From the NCBI RefSeq assembly GCF_021284745.1, contig NZ_CP089925.1, positions 806,001 through 870,000 on the forward strand: a stretch of DNA of 64,000 bases. The letters are read 5' to 3'. Shown here piece by piece: positions 29,542-37,503 of the stretch. The stretch's first letter is position 1. The number at the start of each line of letters is the position of its first letter. This DNA is from Lysobacter sp. KIS68-7. Its GTDB lineage: Bacteria; Pseudomonadota; Gammaproteobacteria; Xanthomonadales; Xanthomonadaceae. The position numbers and the translations under genes are program-made. The notes under the pieces are model-generated. The model did not search any database. It saw nothing but the letters and a program-made list of their open reading frames with translations, and was not told where the DNA came from.

Positions 29542-30574
29542 ATTCGAACAACCCCGACGGATATTCGGGTTTCTGGTCGCGCGACATCAGCAGCTGCAAG
29601 GCTTTCCCCGGCGTGAGTTCGCCGTGCAGCACCGATTGCACGGCGCTGGTGATCGGCAGTTCGATGCCATGGCGTTCGGCCTGGCGCATCACTTCGTCGG
29701 CGGTCTGGATGGATTCCACGACCTGGCCGATTTCGCGCACGGCATCTTCGATGCTTTGCCCGCGACCGAGCGCGAGGCCCAGTCGGCGATTGCGCGACAG
29801 GTCGCCCGTGCAGGTGAGCACCAGGTCGCCGAGGCCTGCCAGACCCATCAGCGTTTCCGCCTTGCCGCCGATCGCGGCGTTCAGGCGCAGCATTTCGTTG
29901 AGGCCGCGCGTGATCATGCCGGCGCGCGCGTTGAGGCCGAGTTGCATGCCGTCGGCGACGCCGGTGGCGACGGCGAGGACGTTCTTCATCGCGCCACCGA
30001 GTTCGGCACCGAGCATGTCGTCGCCGGTGTAGGCGCGGAATGCGGGGCCGTGCAGCACGTCGGCGACCTGCTGCGAGAAGCCCTGCGAAGAACCGTGGAC
30101 CGTCAGCGCCGTGGGCAGGCCCTGCGCGACTTCCTTCGCGAACGACGGCCCGGTGACCACCGCGACCGGCACGTCGCCGAGGACTTCGGCCGCGACTTCG
30201 TGCAGGAAACGCCCGGAGCCCGGTTCGAAGCCCTTGGTCGCCCACGACACGCCCGCATGCGCGGGCCGATGCGGTGCGAGCGCACGCAGCGTTTCCGCGA
30301 ATGCGTGCGACGGCACGACGACGAGGACGAGGTCGCAGCCCGCGAGGGCCTTGGCCATGTCATCCGTCGCTTCGAGGGACTCCGGCAACGCAACGCCGGG
30401 GAGGTAACGCGCGTTCTCGTGCGTCGCCGCGAGCGCGGCGATCGCTTTTGCATCGCGACCCCACAGCACGGTGCGATGCCCGTGCCGTGCGATCAGCGCA
30501 GCGAGCGCGGTGCCCCAGGAGCCCGCGCCGAGGACGGCGACCGAAAGCGGTTGTATCGGTTCGACCGTCGCCAT
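29540..30574 (-). CDS. gpsA: Glycerol-3-phosphate dehydrogenase (NAD(P)+)
   Basis: 344 residues. It reduces dihydroxyacetone phosphate to sn-glycerol 3-phosphate for phospholipid synthesis. Cofactor loop [48 protein letters not shown] and catalytic Lys in [32 protein letters not shown] are intact. It begins 6 bp after secB and ends inside the terminator hairpin. yibN-secB-gpsA is a conserved gene order. Confidence 0.97.
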   Translation of the reverse strand: MATVEPIQPLSVAVLGAGSWGTALAALIARHGHRTVLWGRDAKAIAALAATHENARYLPGVALPESLEATDDMAKALAGCDLVLVVVPSHAFAETLRALAPHRPAHAGVSWATKGFEPGSGRFLHEVAAEVLGDVPVAVVTGPSFAKEVAQGLPTALTVHGSSQGFSQQVADVLHGPAFRAYTGDDMLGAELGGAMKNVLAVATGVADGMQLGLNARAGMITRGLNEMLRLNAAIGGKAETLMGLAGLGDLVLTCTGDLSRNRRLGLALGRGQSIEDAVREIGQVVESIQTADEVMRQAERHGIELPITSAVQSVLHGELTPGKALQLLMSRDQKPEYPSGLFE

Positions 30575-30580
30575 GGGCGA

Positions 30581-31096
30581 TCAGGCGTTTCCGACCGTCT
30601 CCGTGCCGCCGAGGTCGGCGTTGCCGGAGGCCTGCATGGCGCGCTGGCGCAGGTTTTCCGCATACAGGCCTTCGAAATTGATCGGCTGCATGAAGAAGGG
30701 CGGGAAGCCGCCGGCCTGGATCAGGTTGGCCACCGTCGCCGCGGCGTAGGGATACAACAGGTTCGGGCACTGCGTGCCGAGCATCGCGTCGACACCGGCG
30801 TCCTCGAAGCCCGCCAGCGTGAACACGCCGGCCTGCTGCACTTCGGCCAGGTACGCGGTCTTGCCGGCCATGTTGCAGGTGAGCGTGATGCCGAGGACGA
30901 CTTCGAACGCCGTGTCGCTCAGGCGCTGCACCTTCTGGTTGAGGTTCATCTGCAGCTCGGGCTGGCCCGGCTCGTTGAACACCTGCGGGGCGCCCGGCGC
31001 CTCGAACGAGACATCCTTGACGTAGATCTTCTCGACCGCAAAGGTCGCGCCTGCCTGCTGGCCCTGGAGGGCGCCGGTGGGGGTCTCATCGGACAT
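30581..31096 (-). CDS. secB: Protein-export chaperone SecB
   Basis: 171 residues, acidic. SecB is a homotetrameric cytosolic chaperone that delivers unfolded precursors to Sec[23 protein letters not shown] and [31 protein letters not shown] match the family; [33 protein letters not shown] is the conserved C-terminal part. A CATAAT hexamer about 35 nt upstream on minus suggests a promoter of its own in addition to read-through from the rhodanese gene. Confidence 0.97.
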   Translation of the reverse strand: MSDETPTGALQGQQAGATFAVEKIYVKDVSFEAPGAPQVFNEPGQPELQMNLNQKVQRLSDTAFEVVLGITLTCNMAGKTAYLAEVQQAGVFTLAGFEDAGVDAMLGTQCPNLLYPYAAATVANLIQAGGFPPFFMQPINFEGLYAENLRQRAMQASGNADLGGTETVGNA

Positions 31097-31155
31097 TGCT
31101 GCTGACTCCGGAACTGCTGAAAAAGAGGGCGATTATGGCACGCGTCCGCGAGGCT

Positions 31156-31590
31156 TCAGCGGCCTTTCACCAAGGGAAGGTCGGCCTGCTGCCAGGCCTG
31201 GATACCGCCGTCGAGCCAATACACGTGTTCGAAGCCGGCCTGCTTCAGGCGCTTGGCCGCGCCCGCCGAGGCCTGGCCCGTGCGACACACCGCCACGACC
31301 GGGAGCGACTTCGCGTTCGCGAGCTGCTTGTTCTCCGGATCGAACTGGCTTTGCACCACGTTCTTGCTGCCGGGGATGTGGCCCTTCTCGAACTCGGACG
31401 TGGACGACAGGTCGATGACCAGCGCGTTCTCGCGGTTGATCAGCGCGGTCAGTGCCGCCGGCCGCAACGCCTTGTAGCTGCGGAACAAGCGGGCGACTTC
31501 GACATAGATGATGCCGATCGTCAGGCCCACCAGGGCCAGGGCGAGCGTCATGTGGCGGGTCGCGAAACCCAGCAATTCTTCAAGATTCAC
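31156..31590 (-). CDS. Membrane-anchored rhodanese-like protein (YibN-like)
   Basis: 144 residues. One N-terminal membrane helix (about 14-32) followed by a single rhodanese domain; the catalytic-loop cysteine is in VVAVCRTGQASAG. YibN-type proteins sit upstream of secB in gammaproteobacteria; a sulfurtransferase or membrane role is assumed. The initiation codon is GTG. The glutaredoxin gene grxC that often lies between yibN and secB is missing here. Confidence 0.88.
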   Translation of the reverse strand: MNLEELLGFATRHMTLALALVGLTIGIIYVEVARLFRSYKALRPAALTALINRENALVIDLSSTSEFEKGHIPGSKNVVQSQFDPENKQLANAKSLPVVAVCRTGQASAGAAKRLKQAGFEHVYWLDGGIQAWQQADLPLVKGR

Positions 31591-31658
31591 GAGGGGGACT
31601 GCGCAGCGGCCGCAATGGGCGAGGGGCGGCGATTGTCGCCCGCCCGCCGCCCGCGCGC

Positions 31659-31683
31659 AAAAGTGCCCGGCGCGCGGCCGGGC
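31659..31683 (-). terminator. Intrinsic terminator for the lipoprotein gene
   Basis: Minus strand: GCCCGG-N7-CCGGGC (31683 to 31665), then ACTTTT. It lies just downstream of the lipoprotein stop at 31691. Confidence 0.7.
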
Positions 31684-31690
31684 GCGTGGT

Positions 31691-32122
31691 TCAGTCCTTC
31701 CAGAGGTCCGGCAGGCCGACCACCAGCCACCAGGTCTTGGTTTCCGGCTCGAAGTGCCAGTGCTCGGTGTAGCGCGTGGAGCGCTCGGTGAGCGTGTGGC
31801 GGTTCACCAGGTCGATCTGGACCTCGCGCACCACGTCGCCGTCGGGCAGCGCCTGCGTGGCGACGTCGCGGTAACCGGCGATCTGGATCTGCTTGTAGCG
31901 CTCCAGTTCGACGTCGCTCATCGGATGCGCGTCGCGGTACTTGGGGTCCACCAGCATCCACGCGCCTTCGAAATCGCCCCAGCGGATCGCCGCGGAGTAG
32001 GCGTACTGCCTCTGGTCGAGCTGGCCCATCTGGTGCTTCGCCGACGCACACCCGGCGAGCAGCACGACGTTGGCGCACACGGCCAGCCAGGCAGCCCGCA
32101 TCCAACCCTTCGACTTCGACAT
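31691..32122 (-). CDS. Predicted lipoprotein of unknown function
   Basis: 143 residues. The signal peptide ends in the lipobox VLLAGC-AS. The mature part has a cystatin/NTF2-like flavour (AYSAAIRWGDFEGAWMLVDPKYR, then STRYTEHWHFEPETKTWWLVVGLPDLWKD), seen in many small proteobacterial lipoproteins. The start at 32122 follows GGGGAGGAAT; an in-frame ATG 15 nt upstream overlaps that Shine-Dalgarno and is less likely. Confidence 0.8.
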   Translation of the reverse strand: MSKSKGWMRAAWLAVCANVVLLAGCASAKHQMGQLDQRQYAYSAAIRWGDFEGAWMLVDPKYRDAHPMSDVELERYKQIQIAGYRDVATQALPDGDVVREVQIDLVNRHTLTERSTRYTEHWHFEPETKTWWLVVGLPDLWKD

Positions 32123-32150
32123 CGGATTCCTCCCCATGGACAGGGGCATC

Positions 32151-32618
32151 CTACCCTTTGCGGAATGCGACGAACCGCGCGCGGAAGGTGGCCGCATCGC
32201 GGCCGTCGGGAAGCGTGACGCGGGCGACGAGTTCGGTGCGCGCCTTGCCGCGCTCGGCGAGCGTGGCCAGGAAGGCGTGCCAGTCGGCCTCCGGCGCCGC
32301 GTGGGCCTCGGCCTGCAGGTCTTCGAACAAGGGCGCGAGATAGCGCACGGCGCTGTCGGCGACGAAGACATCCGCTTCCATGCCGGCGCTCTGCACGTGC
32401 AGCGTCACCAGTCCCCAGGCGGCGAGCGTCATCAGCGAGGAGAGGCTTCCCCCGAACGCGCAGCCCTTGTCGTTGACGTTGTGGGAGAGCGGCGCATGCA
32501 GGCGCAGGCGCTCGCCGTCGTAGCCGGCGATGGAGACCTGCATCGCGGCGACCGGCGGCATGCCGCGGTAGTGGGCGTCGAGATGTTCGAGGAGGTGTCC
32601 GGACAGCGTGTGCGTCAT
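32151..32618 (-). CDS. Hotdog-fold thioesterase (YiiD C-terminal domain type)
   Basis: 155 residues, single hotdog domain. NVNDKGCAFGGSLSSLMTLAAWGLVTL in the middle is the signature of the putative thioesterase family also found at the C-terminus of YiiD; acyl-CoA or acyl-ACP hydrolysis is likely, substrate unknown. The lipoprotein gene lies 28 bp downstream on the same strand; hemD diverges upstream. Confidence 0.85.
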   Translation of the reverse strand: MTHTLSGHLLEHLDAHYRGMPPVAAMQVSIAGYDGERLRLHAPLSHNVNDKGCAFGGSLSSLMTLAAWGLVTLHVQSAGMEADVFVADSAVRYLAPLFEDLQAEAHAAPEADWHAFLATLAERGKARTELVARVTLPDGRDAATFRARFVAFRKG

Positions 32619-32671
32619 CGATCTTCAGGTTTGGCTTGCGGGAGGGCGCGGCACGCCACAAGCTGCGCGCC

Positions 32672-33454
32672 ATGCGCGCGACCGCGAAACCGCAACCGCC
32701 GGCATGGTACGTGATCTCCCTGCGCCCGGTCGGGCAGCACGGGAGCGTCCGCCGTGCGGCCGCCCAGGCGGGCCTGGCCTGCATCGCGCTGTCGACGATG
32801 CGCATCGCACCGCAGGACGATGCGCGCACCCAAGCGGCCTTGGGGAAGGCGCTCGCCGCACCTTTCGTCGTGTTCACGAGTCCGAACGCCGTGCGGTGCG
32901 CATCGGCGCTGGCATCGCTGCGCGGCGCGCGCGGTCGTCGGGTGTTCGCGATCGGTGCCGGCACGGCTGCGGCCTTGCGTCGCGCCGGCATCGCTGGTGT
33001 CCAGGTGCCGCCGCGCGCGGATAGCGACGCGTTGCTTGCACTCGATGCGCTGCAGGACGTCGGCGGTCGGCGTGTCGGCCTGGTCACCGCGCCCGGGGGC
33101 CGCGATCGCATCGCGCCAGGCCTGCGTGCGCGCGGCGCCGAGGTCGTGCGCGCCGATGTCTATGCGCGCGAAGCACAGGCGCCCATGCCGCGCGCCTGGA
33201 ACGCCCTGCGCGCCGTTCGCGGCAAGCTCGCCATCGCCTTGAGCAGCGGCGATGCGCTGGACACGCTGATGGCGCACGTACCCGGGGACTTGCGTGGCCG
33301 TCTGCTCGGCGCGCGCATCCTCGCGGGCAGCGAGCGCCTGGCCGACATCGCGCAGCGCCATGGCTTCGACGACATCCGCGTGGCAGAGGGCGCCCGACCC
33401 GCCGAACTGCTCGCGGTCGTGCGTGACGGCCGGCCACGACGCGCCATCCGTTAG
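32672..33454 (+). CDS. hemD: Uroporphyrinogen-III synthase
   Basis: 260 residues. HemD closes hydroxymethylbilane with inversion of ring D. Sequence is variable in this family, but WYVISLRPVGQHGSVRRAAAQAGL at the start, FVVFTSPNAVRC, FAIGAGTAAALRRAGI and the late ILAGSERLADIAQRHGFDDIRVAEGA follow the two-domain pattern. Context agrees: hemX and hemY follow. CAAGCT ends 7 nt before the ATG, another possible leaderless start. hemC is not adjacent. Confidence 0.88.
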   Translation: MRATAKPQPPAWYVISLRPVGQHGSVRRAAAQAGLACIALSTMRIAPQDDARTQAALGKALAAPFVVFTSPNAVRCASALASLRGARGRRVFAIGAGTAAALRRAGIAGVQVPPRADSDALLALDALQDVGGRRVGLVTAPGGRDRIAPGLRARGAEVVRADVYAREAQAPMPRAWNALRAVRGKLAIALSSGDALDTLMAHVPGDLRGRLLGARILAGSERLADIAQRHGFDDIRVAEGARPAELLAVVRDGRPRRAIR

Positions 33455-33489
33455 CATCCTCGCACCGCTCGACGCGCCCGCCCCCCGCC

Positions 33490-34482
33490 GTGATCGACTC
33501 CAACGACGCTCCCGACACCCCCACCTCCTCGCCCACGCCTGCGGCGAATCGCAGCCGCGCGCCGCTCGCATTGCTTGCGTTGCTGCTGCTCGCCCTCGCG
33601 GGTGCCTGGGGCTGGCGCGAATGGCGCATCCGCGCAGAATCCGACCGCGCCGCCGCCGACGATGCATCGCAGCGACTCAGCGCAATCGAGGCGCGCATGG
33701 ACGCGTTGCGCAACGAACAGCGCACCAACACGCAACGCCTGCAGCAGGCCGAAGCCACCAATCGTTTGCTGCGCGACGAACTGCTCGGCATCGGACAACG
33801 CGCCGCCTTGCTGGAAGACAGCGTGTCCAAGCTCGCCGATCCCGATCGCCACGGCGCGCAGGCGCTGCGGTTGGATGAAGTGGAAATGCTGCTCGGCATG
33901 GCGCAACAACGATTGCAGCTCGCCTCCGACCTGGACGGCGCGAAGCGCGCGTATGCGCTCGCGGCCGGACTGCTCGATGGCGTGGACGACCCCGCTTACC
34001 TGAGCCTCAAGCAGACGCTGGCGCAGGAGCGCGGCGCACTCGATGAGGCGCACGTGGATCCCGCACGCACGGCGGCGTCGAAGCTGTCGGCGATCGAACG
34101 CGCGTTGCCCGCGTTGCCGATCACGGCGTCGACTTCGGGCACGCAAGCGCGCGCGTGGTGGGAACGCATCCTTTCGCGCCTGGTCGACGTGCGACCGAGC
34201 GACCGCGCACAACTGCGTTCCGCATCGGATCGGGCCGCCGGCCTGGAAGCACTCGCCATCGAATTCACGCTCGCGCGTGCAGCCTTGGAGCGTCGCGACA
34301 CCACGGCATGGCGCGACGCCCTCGCACGCGCCGATGCCTGGCTGCCGCGCCTGTGGCCCGACTCGCCCGCGTTGCGCGCGCAACGCGCGAGCCTGCAGGG
34401 ACTGCGCGCGCAGGCGCTTGCGGTGTCCTCCCCGGTGCTGGGCACCACGCTCGTGCAATTGCGGTCGATGCGCGCCCGCTGA
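33490..34482 (+). CDS. hemX: HemX-like membrane protein (uroporphyrinogen C-methyltransferase-like name)
   Basis: 330 residues, GTG start. A short cytoplasmic N-terminus, one membrane helix (about 25-42, LALLALLLLALAGAWGW), a coiled coil (about 45-110) and a helical periplasmic region with LDEVEMLLGMAQQRLQLASD. HemX proteins lie between hemD and hemY; they carry a methyltransferase name in databases but have no such fold, and their role is unclear. Confidence 0.88.
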   Translation: MIDSNDAPDTPTSSPTPAANRSRAPLALLALLLLALAGAWGWREWRIRAESDRAAADDASQRLSAIEARMDALRNEQRTNTQRLQQAEATNRLLRDELLGIGQRAALLEDSVSKLADPDRHGAQALRLDEVEMLLGMAQQRLQLASDLDGAKRAYALAAGLLDGVDDPAYLSLKQTLAQERGALDEAHVDPARTAASKLSAIERALPALPITASTSGTQARAWWERILSRLVDVRPSDRAQLRSASDRAAGLEALAIEFTLARAALERRDTTAWRDALARADAWLPRLWPDSPALRAQRASLQGLRAQALAVSSPVLGTTLVQLRSMRAR

Positions 34483-34505
34483 AAGTTTCGAAAGGAGGCG
34501 ACCCC

Positions 34506-35744
34506 ATGAACCTGTTCCGCAATCTCCTGTTCTGGTTGGTGCTGGTTCTCGTGGGGGCCCTGGTCGCGCAGCTGCTCGTGCAGGATCCGGGTGAAGTGCT
34601 GGTGCGCTTCCGCGGGCACGACTACCAGAGCACGTTGGTCGGCGCGCTGTTGCTGCTGGTGCTGGGGCTCGCGGCGCTGTGGCTGGCGTGGACGGTGCTC
34701 GCACTGCCGTTCCGCGGATGGCGCGGCTTCCGACGCCGCCAGGTGCGTGCGCGCCTCACCGATGGACTGGGCGCGCTGCACCAGGGCCATTGGGTGCGCG
34801 CGGAAAAACTGCTCGACCAGGCGGCCGAAGGCGACGACGCCGCGGCCGTTGCACGCGTCGCGGCCGCGCAAGCTGCCGATGCACGCGCGGATGCGGCAGC
34901 GGCGACGCGGCAGATCGACGCGCTGTCGACGCGACATCCGATCGCGGCGGCGCTCGCACGCGCGGATCGCACGATCGCCACCGATCCGGCGGCTGCGCTT
35001 TCCGCATTGGATGCGCCGGGTGCGCAACCGCTTCCGCCGCGCGGCCTGCTGCTGCGCGCGCAGGCGCTCGCGAAACTCGGCCGCGCGCACGAGGCCTACG
35101 GCATGCTCGGCGCCCTGCGCCAGCAACAGGCCGCGCCCGCCGCGGAGCTGGATGCATGGCAGGCGCGCTGGGCCGCGGCCTCGCTCACCGAAGCCGTCGA
35201 TGCGAATGCGCTCGCCGATCGCTGGGACGCGTTGCCCAAACCGCTGCAGGCCGATCCGATCGTCGTCGCCGCGTACGCCGCGCGCGCATCGGACATGCGC
35301 TGGGACGATGCCGCCGCGCGCAACATCGAACAGGCGCTCGCCACGCGCTGGGACGAGTCGCTGGTCGACCTCTACGGTCGGCTGCCGACCACCGCCGCGC
35401 CCGATGCGCGCCGCGAACAACTCGCGCGCTGGTTGCAGGCGCATCCGGAAAGCCCCGCGACACTGCTCGCCCTCGCGCGCCTGCAGCCTTGGCCGACCGC
35501 GGAGGCGAGCCTGCATCGCGCCGTCGCACAAGGTGGCGGTGCGCGTGCGTGGGAGGCCTTGGCCGAAGGCTATGCCGCTTCGGGCGACCCCGAATGCGCC
35601 CGCCTGTCCTACGCCAATGCGCTGCGCGCGACCCGCGGCGAGCCCGTGCTCCCGCTGCCCAACCGCGACCTGCGGCAACAGATCCAGGACGCAGCGGCCA
35701 TCGAGATCCGCGACGAGCACGGCCTGCCCCGCCTGCGGGAGTGA
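34506..35744 (+). CDS. hemY: HemY-type TPR membrane protein
   Basis: 412 residues. Two N-terminal membrane helices (about 5-25 and 41-63) with the HemY_N motif [20 protein letters not shown] between them, then about ten TPR-like helix pairs. The protein is linked to heme synthesis by genetic context only. An excellent AAAGGAGG (34491-34498) lies 7 nt before the ATG. It is not the unrelated protoporphyrinogen oxidase of the same name. Confidence 0.92.
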   Translation: MNLFRNLLFWLVLVLVGALVAQLLVQDPGEVLVRFRGHDYQSTLVGALLLLVLGLAALWLAWTVLALPFRGWRGFRRRQVRARLTDGLGALHQGHWVRAEKLLDQAAEGDDAAAVARVAAAQAADARADAAAATRQIDALSTRHPIAAALARADRTIATDPAAALSALDAPGAQPLPPRGLLLRAQALAKLGRAHEAYGMLGALRQQQAAPAAELDAWQARWAAASLTEAVDANALADRWDALPKPLQADPIVVAAYAARASDMRWDDAAARNIEQALATRWDESLVDLYGRLPTTAAPDARREQLARWLQAHPESPATLLALARLQPWPTAEASLHRAVAQGGGARAWEALAEGYAASGDPECARLSYANALRATRGEPVLPLPNRDLRQQIQDAAAIEIRDEHGLPRLRE

Positions 35745-35751
35745 GCCTCGC

Positions 35752-35757
35752 TAGAAT
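35752..35757 (+). promoter_or_regulatory. hemF -10 hexamer, leaderless arrangement
   Basis: TAGAAT followed by 7 nt and the ATG at 35765. No Shine-Dalgarno. It predicts that hemF has its own transcript starting on the initiation codon, separate from hemDXY. Confidence 0.6.
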
Positions 35758-35764
35758 GCCGGGC

Positions 35765-36700
35765 ATGCATCCGGCCCACCTCGAAGACGATGCGGACTTC
35801 GCCCGCGTCCGCGAATTCCTGACCGACCTGCAGGACCGCATCTGCGCGGCGATCGAGACCGCCGACGGCGGTGCACGCTTCGTCGAGGATCGCTGGACGC
35901 GCAAGGAAGGCGGCGGCGGACGCACCCGCCTGCTGCGCGACGGCAAGGTGTTCGAACAGGCGGGCATCGGGTTCTCCGACGTATCGGGCTCGAAGCTGCC
36001 GCCGTCCGCGACCGCGGCGCGGCCCGAACTCGCCGGCGCGACGTGGCGCGCGGTCGGCGTGTCGCTCGTCTTCCATCCGCACAATCCTTACCTGCCGACG
36101 ACGCACGCCAACGTCCGCCACTTCCGCGCGATGCGCGACGGGCGCACGGTGGCCTGGTGGTTCGGCGGCGGCTTCGACCTCACGCCCTTCTATCCGTACG
36201 ACGAAGACGTGCTGCACTGGCATCGCACGGCCCGCGCGCTGTGCGAGCCCTTCGGCGGGCAGGCACGCTACGAGGCGCACAAGCGCTGGTGCGACGAATA
36301 CTTCCTCCTGAAGCACCGCGACGAGACGCGCGGCGTGGGCGGCCTGTTCTTCGACGACCTGCACGAGGACTTCGAACGCGACTTCGCCTACATGCGCGCG
36401 GTCGGCGACGGCTTCCTCGATGCGTACCTGCCCCTCGTCGAGCGTCGGCGCGACACGCCGTTCGGCGAGCGCGAGCGCAACTTCCAGTTGTATCGCCGCG
36501 GGCGCTACGTCGAATTCAACCTGGTGTTCGACCGCGGCACGCTGTTCGGGCTGCAGAGCGGCGGGCGCACGGAGTCGATCCTGATGAGCCTGCCGCCGAT
36601 GGTGCGCTGGGAATACGGCTATGCGCCGCAGGAAGGCAGCCCCGAGGCGCGGCTGGCCGATTACCTGCGGCCGCGCGACTGGCTCGGCGAGCTGCGCTGA
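35765..36700 (+). CDS. hemF: Oxygen-dependent coproporphyrinogen-III oxidase
   Basis: 311 residues. HemF converts coproporphyrinogen III to protoporphyrinogen IX using O2. Family blocks are intact: [61 protein letters not shown] and [32 protein letters not shown] start at [12 protein letters not shown]; an ATG three codons earlier (35756) overlaps the TAGAAT -10 and would be lost if transcription starts at 35765. Confidence 0.96.
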   Translation: MHPAHLEDDADFARVREFLTDLQDRICAAIETADGGARFVEDRWTRKEGGGGRTRLLRDGKVFEQAGIGFSDVSGSKLPPSATAARPELAGATWRAVGVSLVFHPHNPYLPTTHANVRHFRAMRDGRTVAWWFGGGFDLTPFYPYDEDVLHWHRTARALCEPFGGQARYEAHKRWCDEYFLLKHRDETRGVGGLFFDDLHEDFERDFAYMRAVGDGFLDAYLPLVERRRDTPFGERERNFQLYRRGRYVEFNLVFDRGTLFGLQSGGRTESILMSLPPMVRWEYGYAPQEGSPEARLADYLRPRDWLGELR

Positions 36701-37192
36701 TCAGATCGCCGAGTCGACCGGCGACGGACGCTCCCGCGGCACCACGCTGATCCGGCCATCGGTTTCCAGGATCGCGATCTGGACGTCCGTGAGGGTGAGC
36801 TCGCCGTTCTGGCGCAGGGCTTCCTCGAAATCGTTGCGGCTGACGAGCTCCCGGCGCAGGACGTCCTCGTACAGGTGTCCGTTGCGCGCCAGGATCACGG
36901 GCACGCCTTCGATCCAGCGCTCCACGGTGCGATTGCGCGAAGCCAGGAAACCCGTGGTCCAGTTCAGCGCGATCAGGATCGCGGCCAGCATCAGGCCGCC
37001 CATCAGCGAGGTGTCCGTGCCCAGCAGTGCGTTCTGCACCGCATTGCCGAGCAGGACGATGAGCAGGACGTCGAACGGGGTGAACTGGCCCATCGTCCGC
37101 TTGCCGGACAGGCGGATCAGGAACAGCAGCACGACGTAGACCACGACCGCCCGCAGCAGGTATTCCCAGACAGGCATCGCCAGATCGAACAT
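36701..37192 (-). CDS. DUF421 (YetF-type) membrane protein
   Basis: 163 residues. Three N-terminal membrane helices (LLRAVVVYVVLLFLIRLSGKRTMGQFTPFDVLLIVLLGNAVQNALL) and a soluble C-terminal domain with VPVILARNGHLYEDVLRRELVSRNDFEEALRQNG. This is the YetF/DUF421 pattern; function unknown. The start MFDLAMPVW is preceded by GGGGGAAAAC. Its stop directly abuts the hemF stop. Confidence 0.88.
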   Translation of the reverse strand: MFDLAMPVWEYLLRAVVVYVVLLFLIRLSGKRTMGQFTPFDVLLIVLLGNAVQNALLGTDTSLMGGLMLAAILIALNWTTGFLASRNRTVERWIEGVPVILARNGHLYEDVLRRELVSRNDFEEALRQNGELTLTDVQIAILETDGRISVVPRERPSPVDSAI

Positions 37193-37503
37193 CGTTTTCC
37201 CCCTTCGCGCAGCGCGTGGGCCGACTGTCGGCCAATTCAGGATCGCAATCAACAAATCGCAGGCAATAAAAAGCCCCGCAGGCCAGGGGGAGACCGGCGG
37301 GGCCGGGGAGCGGGACTTGGGGAGGAGTCCGCTCCGGGGATCACTCCAGGGGAGGGAGAGATCAGCGTCAGACCTTGCATCTGACGCGAGCTATGAGACC
37401 ACCGGGTACATGGATGGTTCGTGAAGATTCAGGTTAAGAACCTGTTGGATTCAGGAAGAATTCATGCCGTCGGGACGGTCCTCATCAACCTCACGCGAGC
37501 TCA
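37193..37503. other. 311-bp intergenic region downstream of polA, containing sX13
   Basis: No protein gene is supported. Besides the sX13 candidate (37266-37380) it holds the palindrome GCGTCAGA-N7-TCTGACGC (37365-37387), the hairpin CAGGTT-AAG-AACCTG (37430-37444) and CCGTC-GG-GACGG near 37468, one of which may end the polA transcript. Confidence 0.7.
37266..37380 (-). ncRNA. sX13: sX13-type small RNA
   Basis: On the minus strand three successive hairpins each show a C-rich loop: GATC-A-CTC stem with loop CCTCCCCTG (37363 to 37339), a strong 10-bp stem with loop CCTCCCCA (37335 to 37307), and GCCCCGC/GCGGGGC with CTCCCCCTGG in the loop (37303 to 37273) followed by TTTTTATT, an intrinsic terminator. 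sX13 of Xanthomonas is about 115 nt, lies just downstream of polA, has three stem-loops with CCCC loops and acts on mRNAs carrying GGGG motifs; position, size and structure agree. The 5' end is an estimate from that length and a weak CATAGC -10 (37395 to 37390). Confidence 0.85.

Noticed and set aside
37266-37390. Plus-strand RNA with GGGGAG loops resembling a CsrB/RsmY-type sponge
   Set aside because: The same hairpins read on minus give C-rich loops and a proper T-tailed terminator, and the position beside polA matches sX13.
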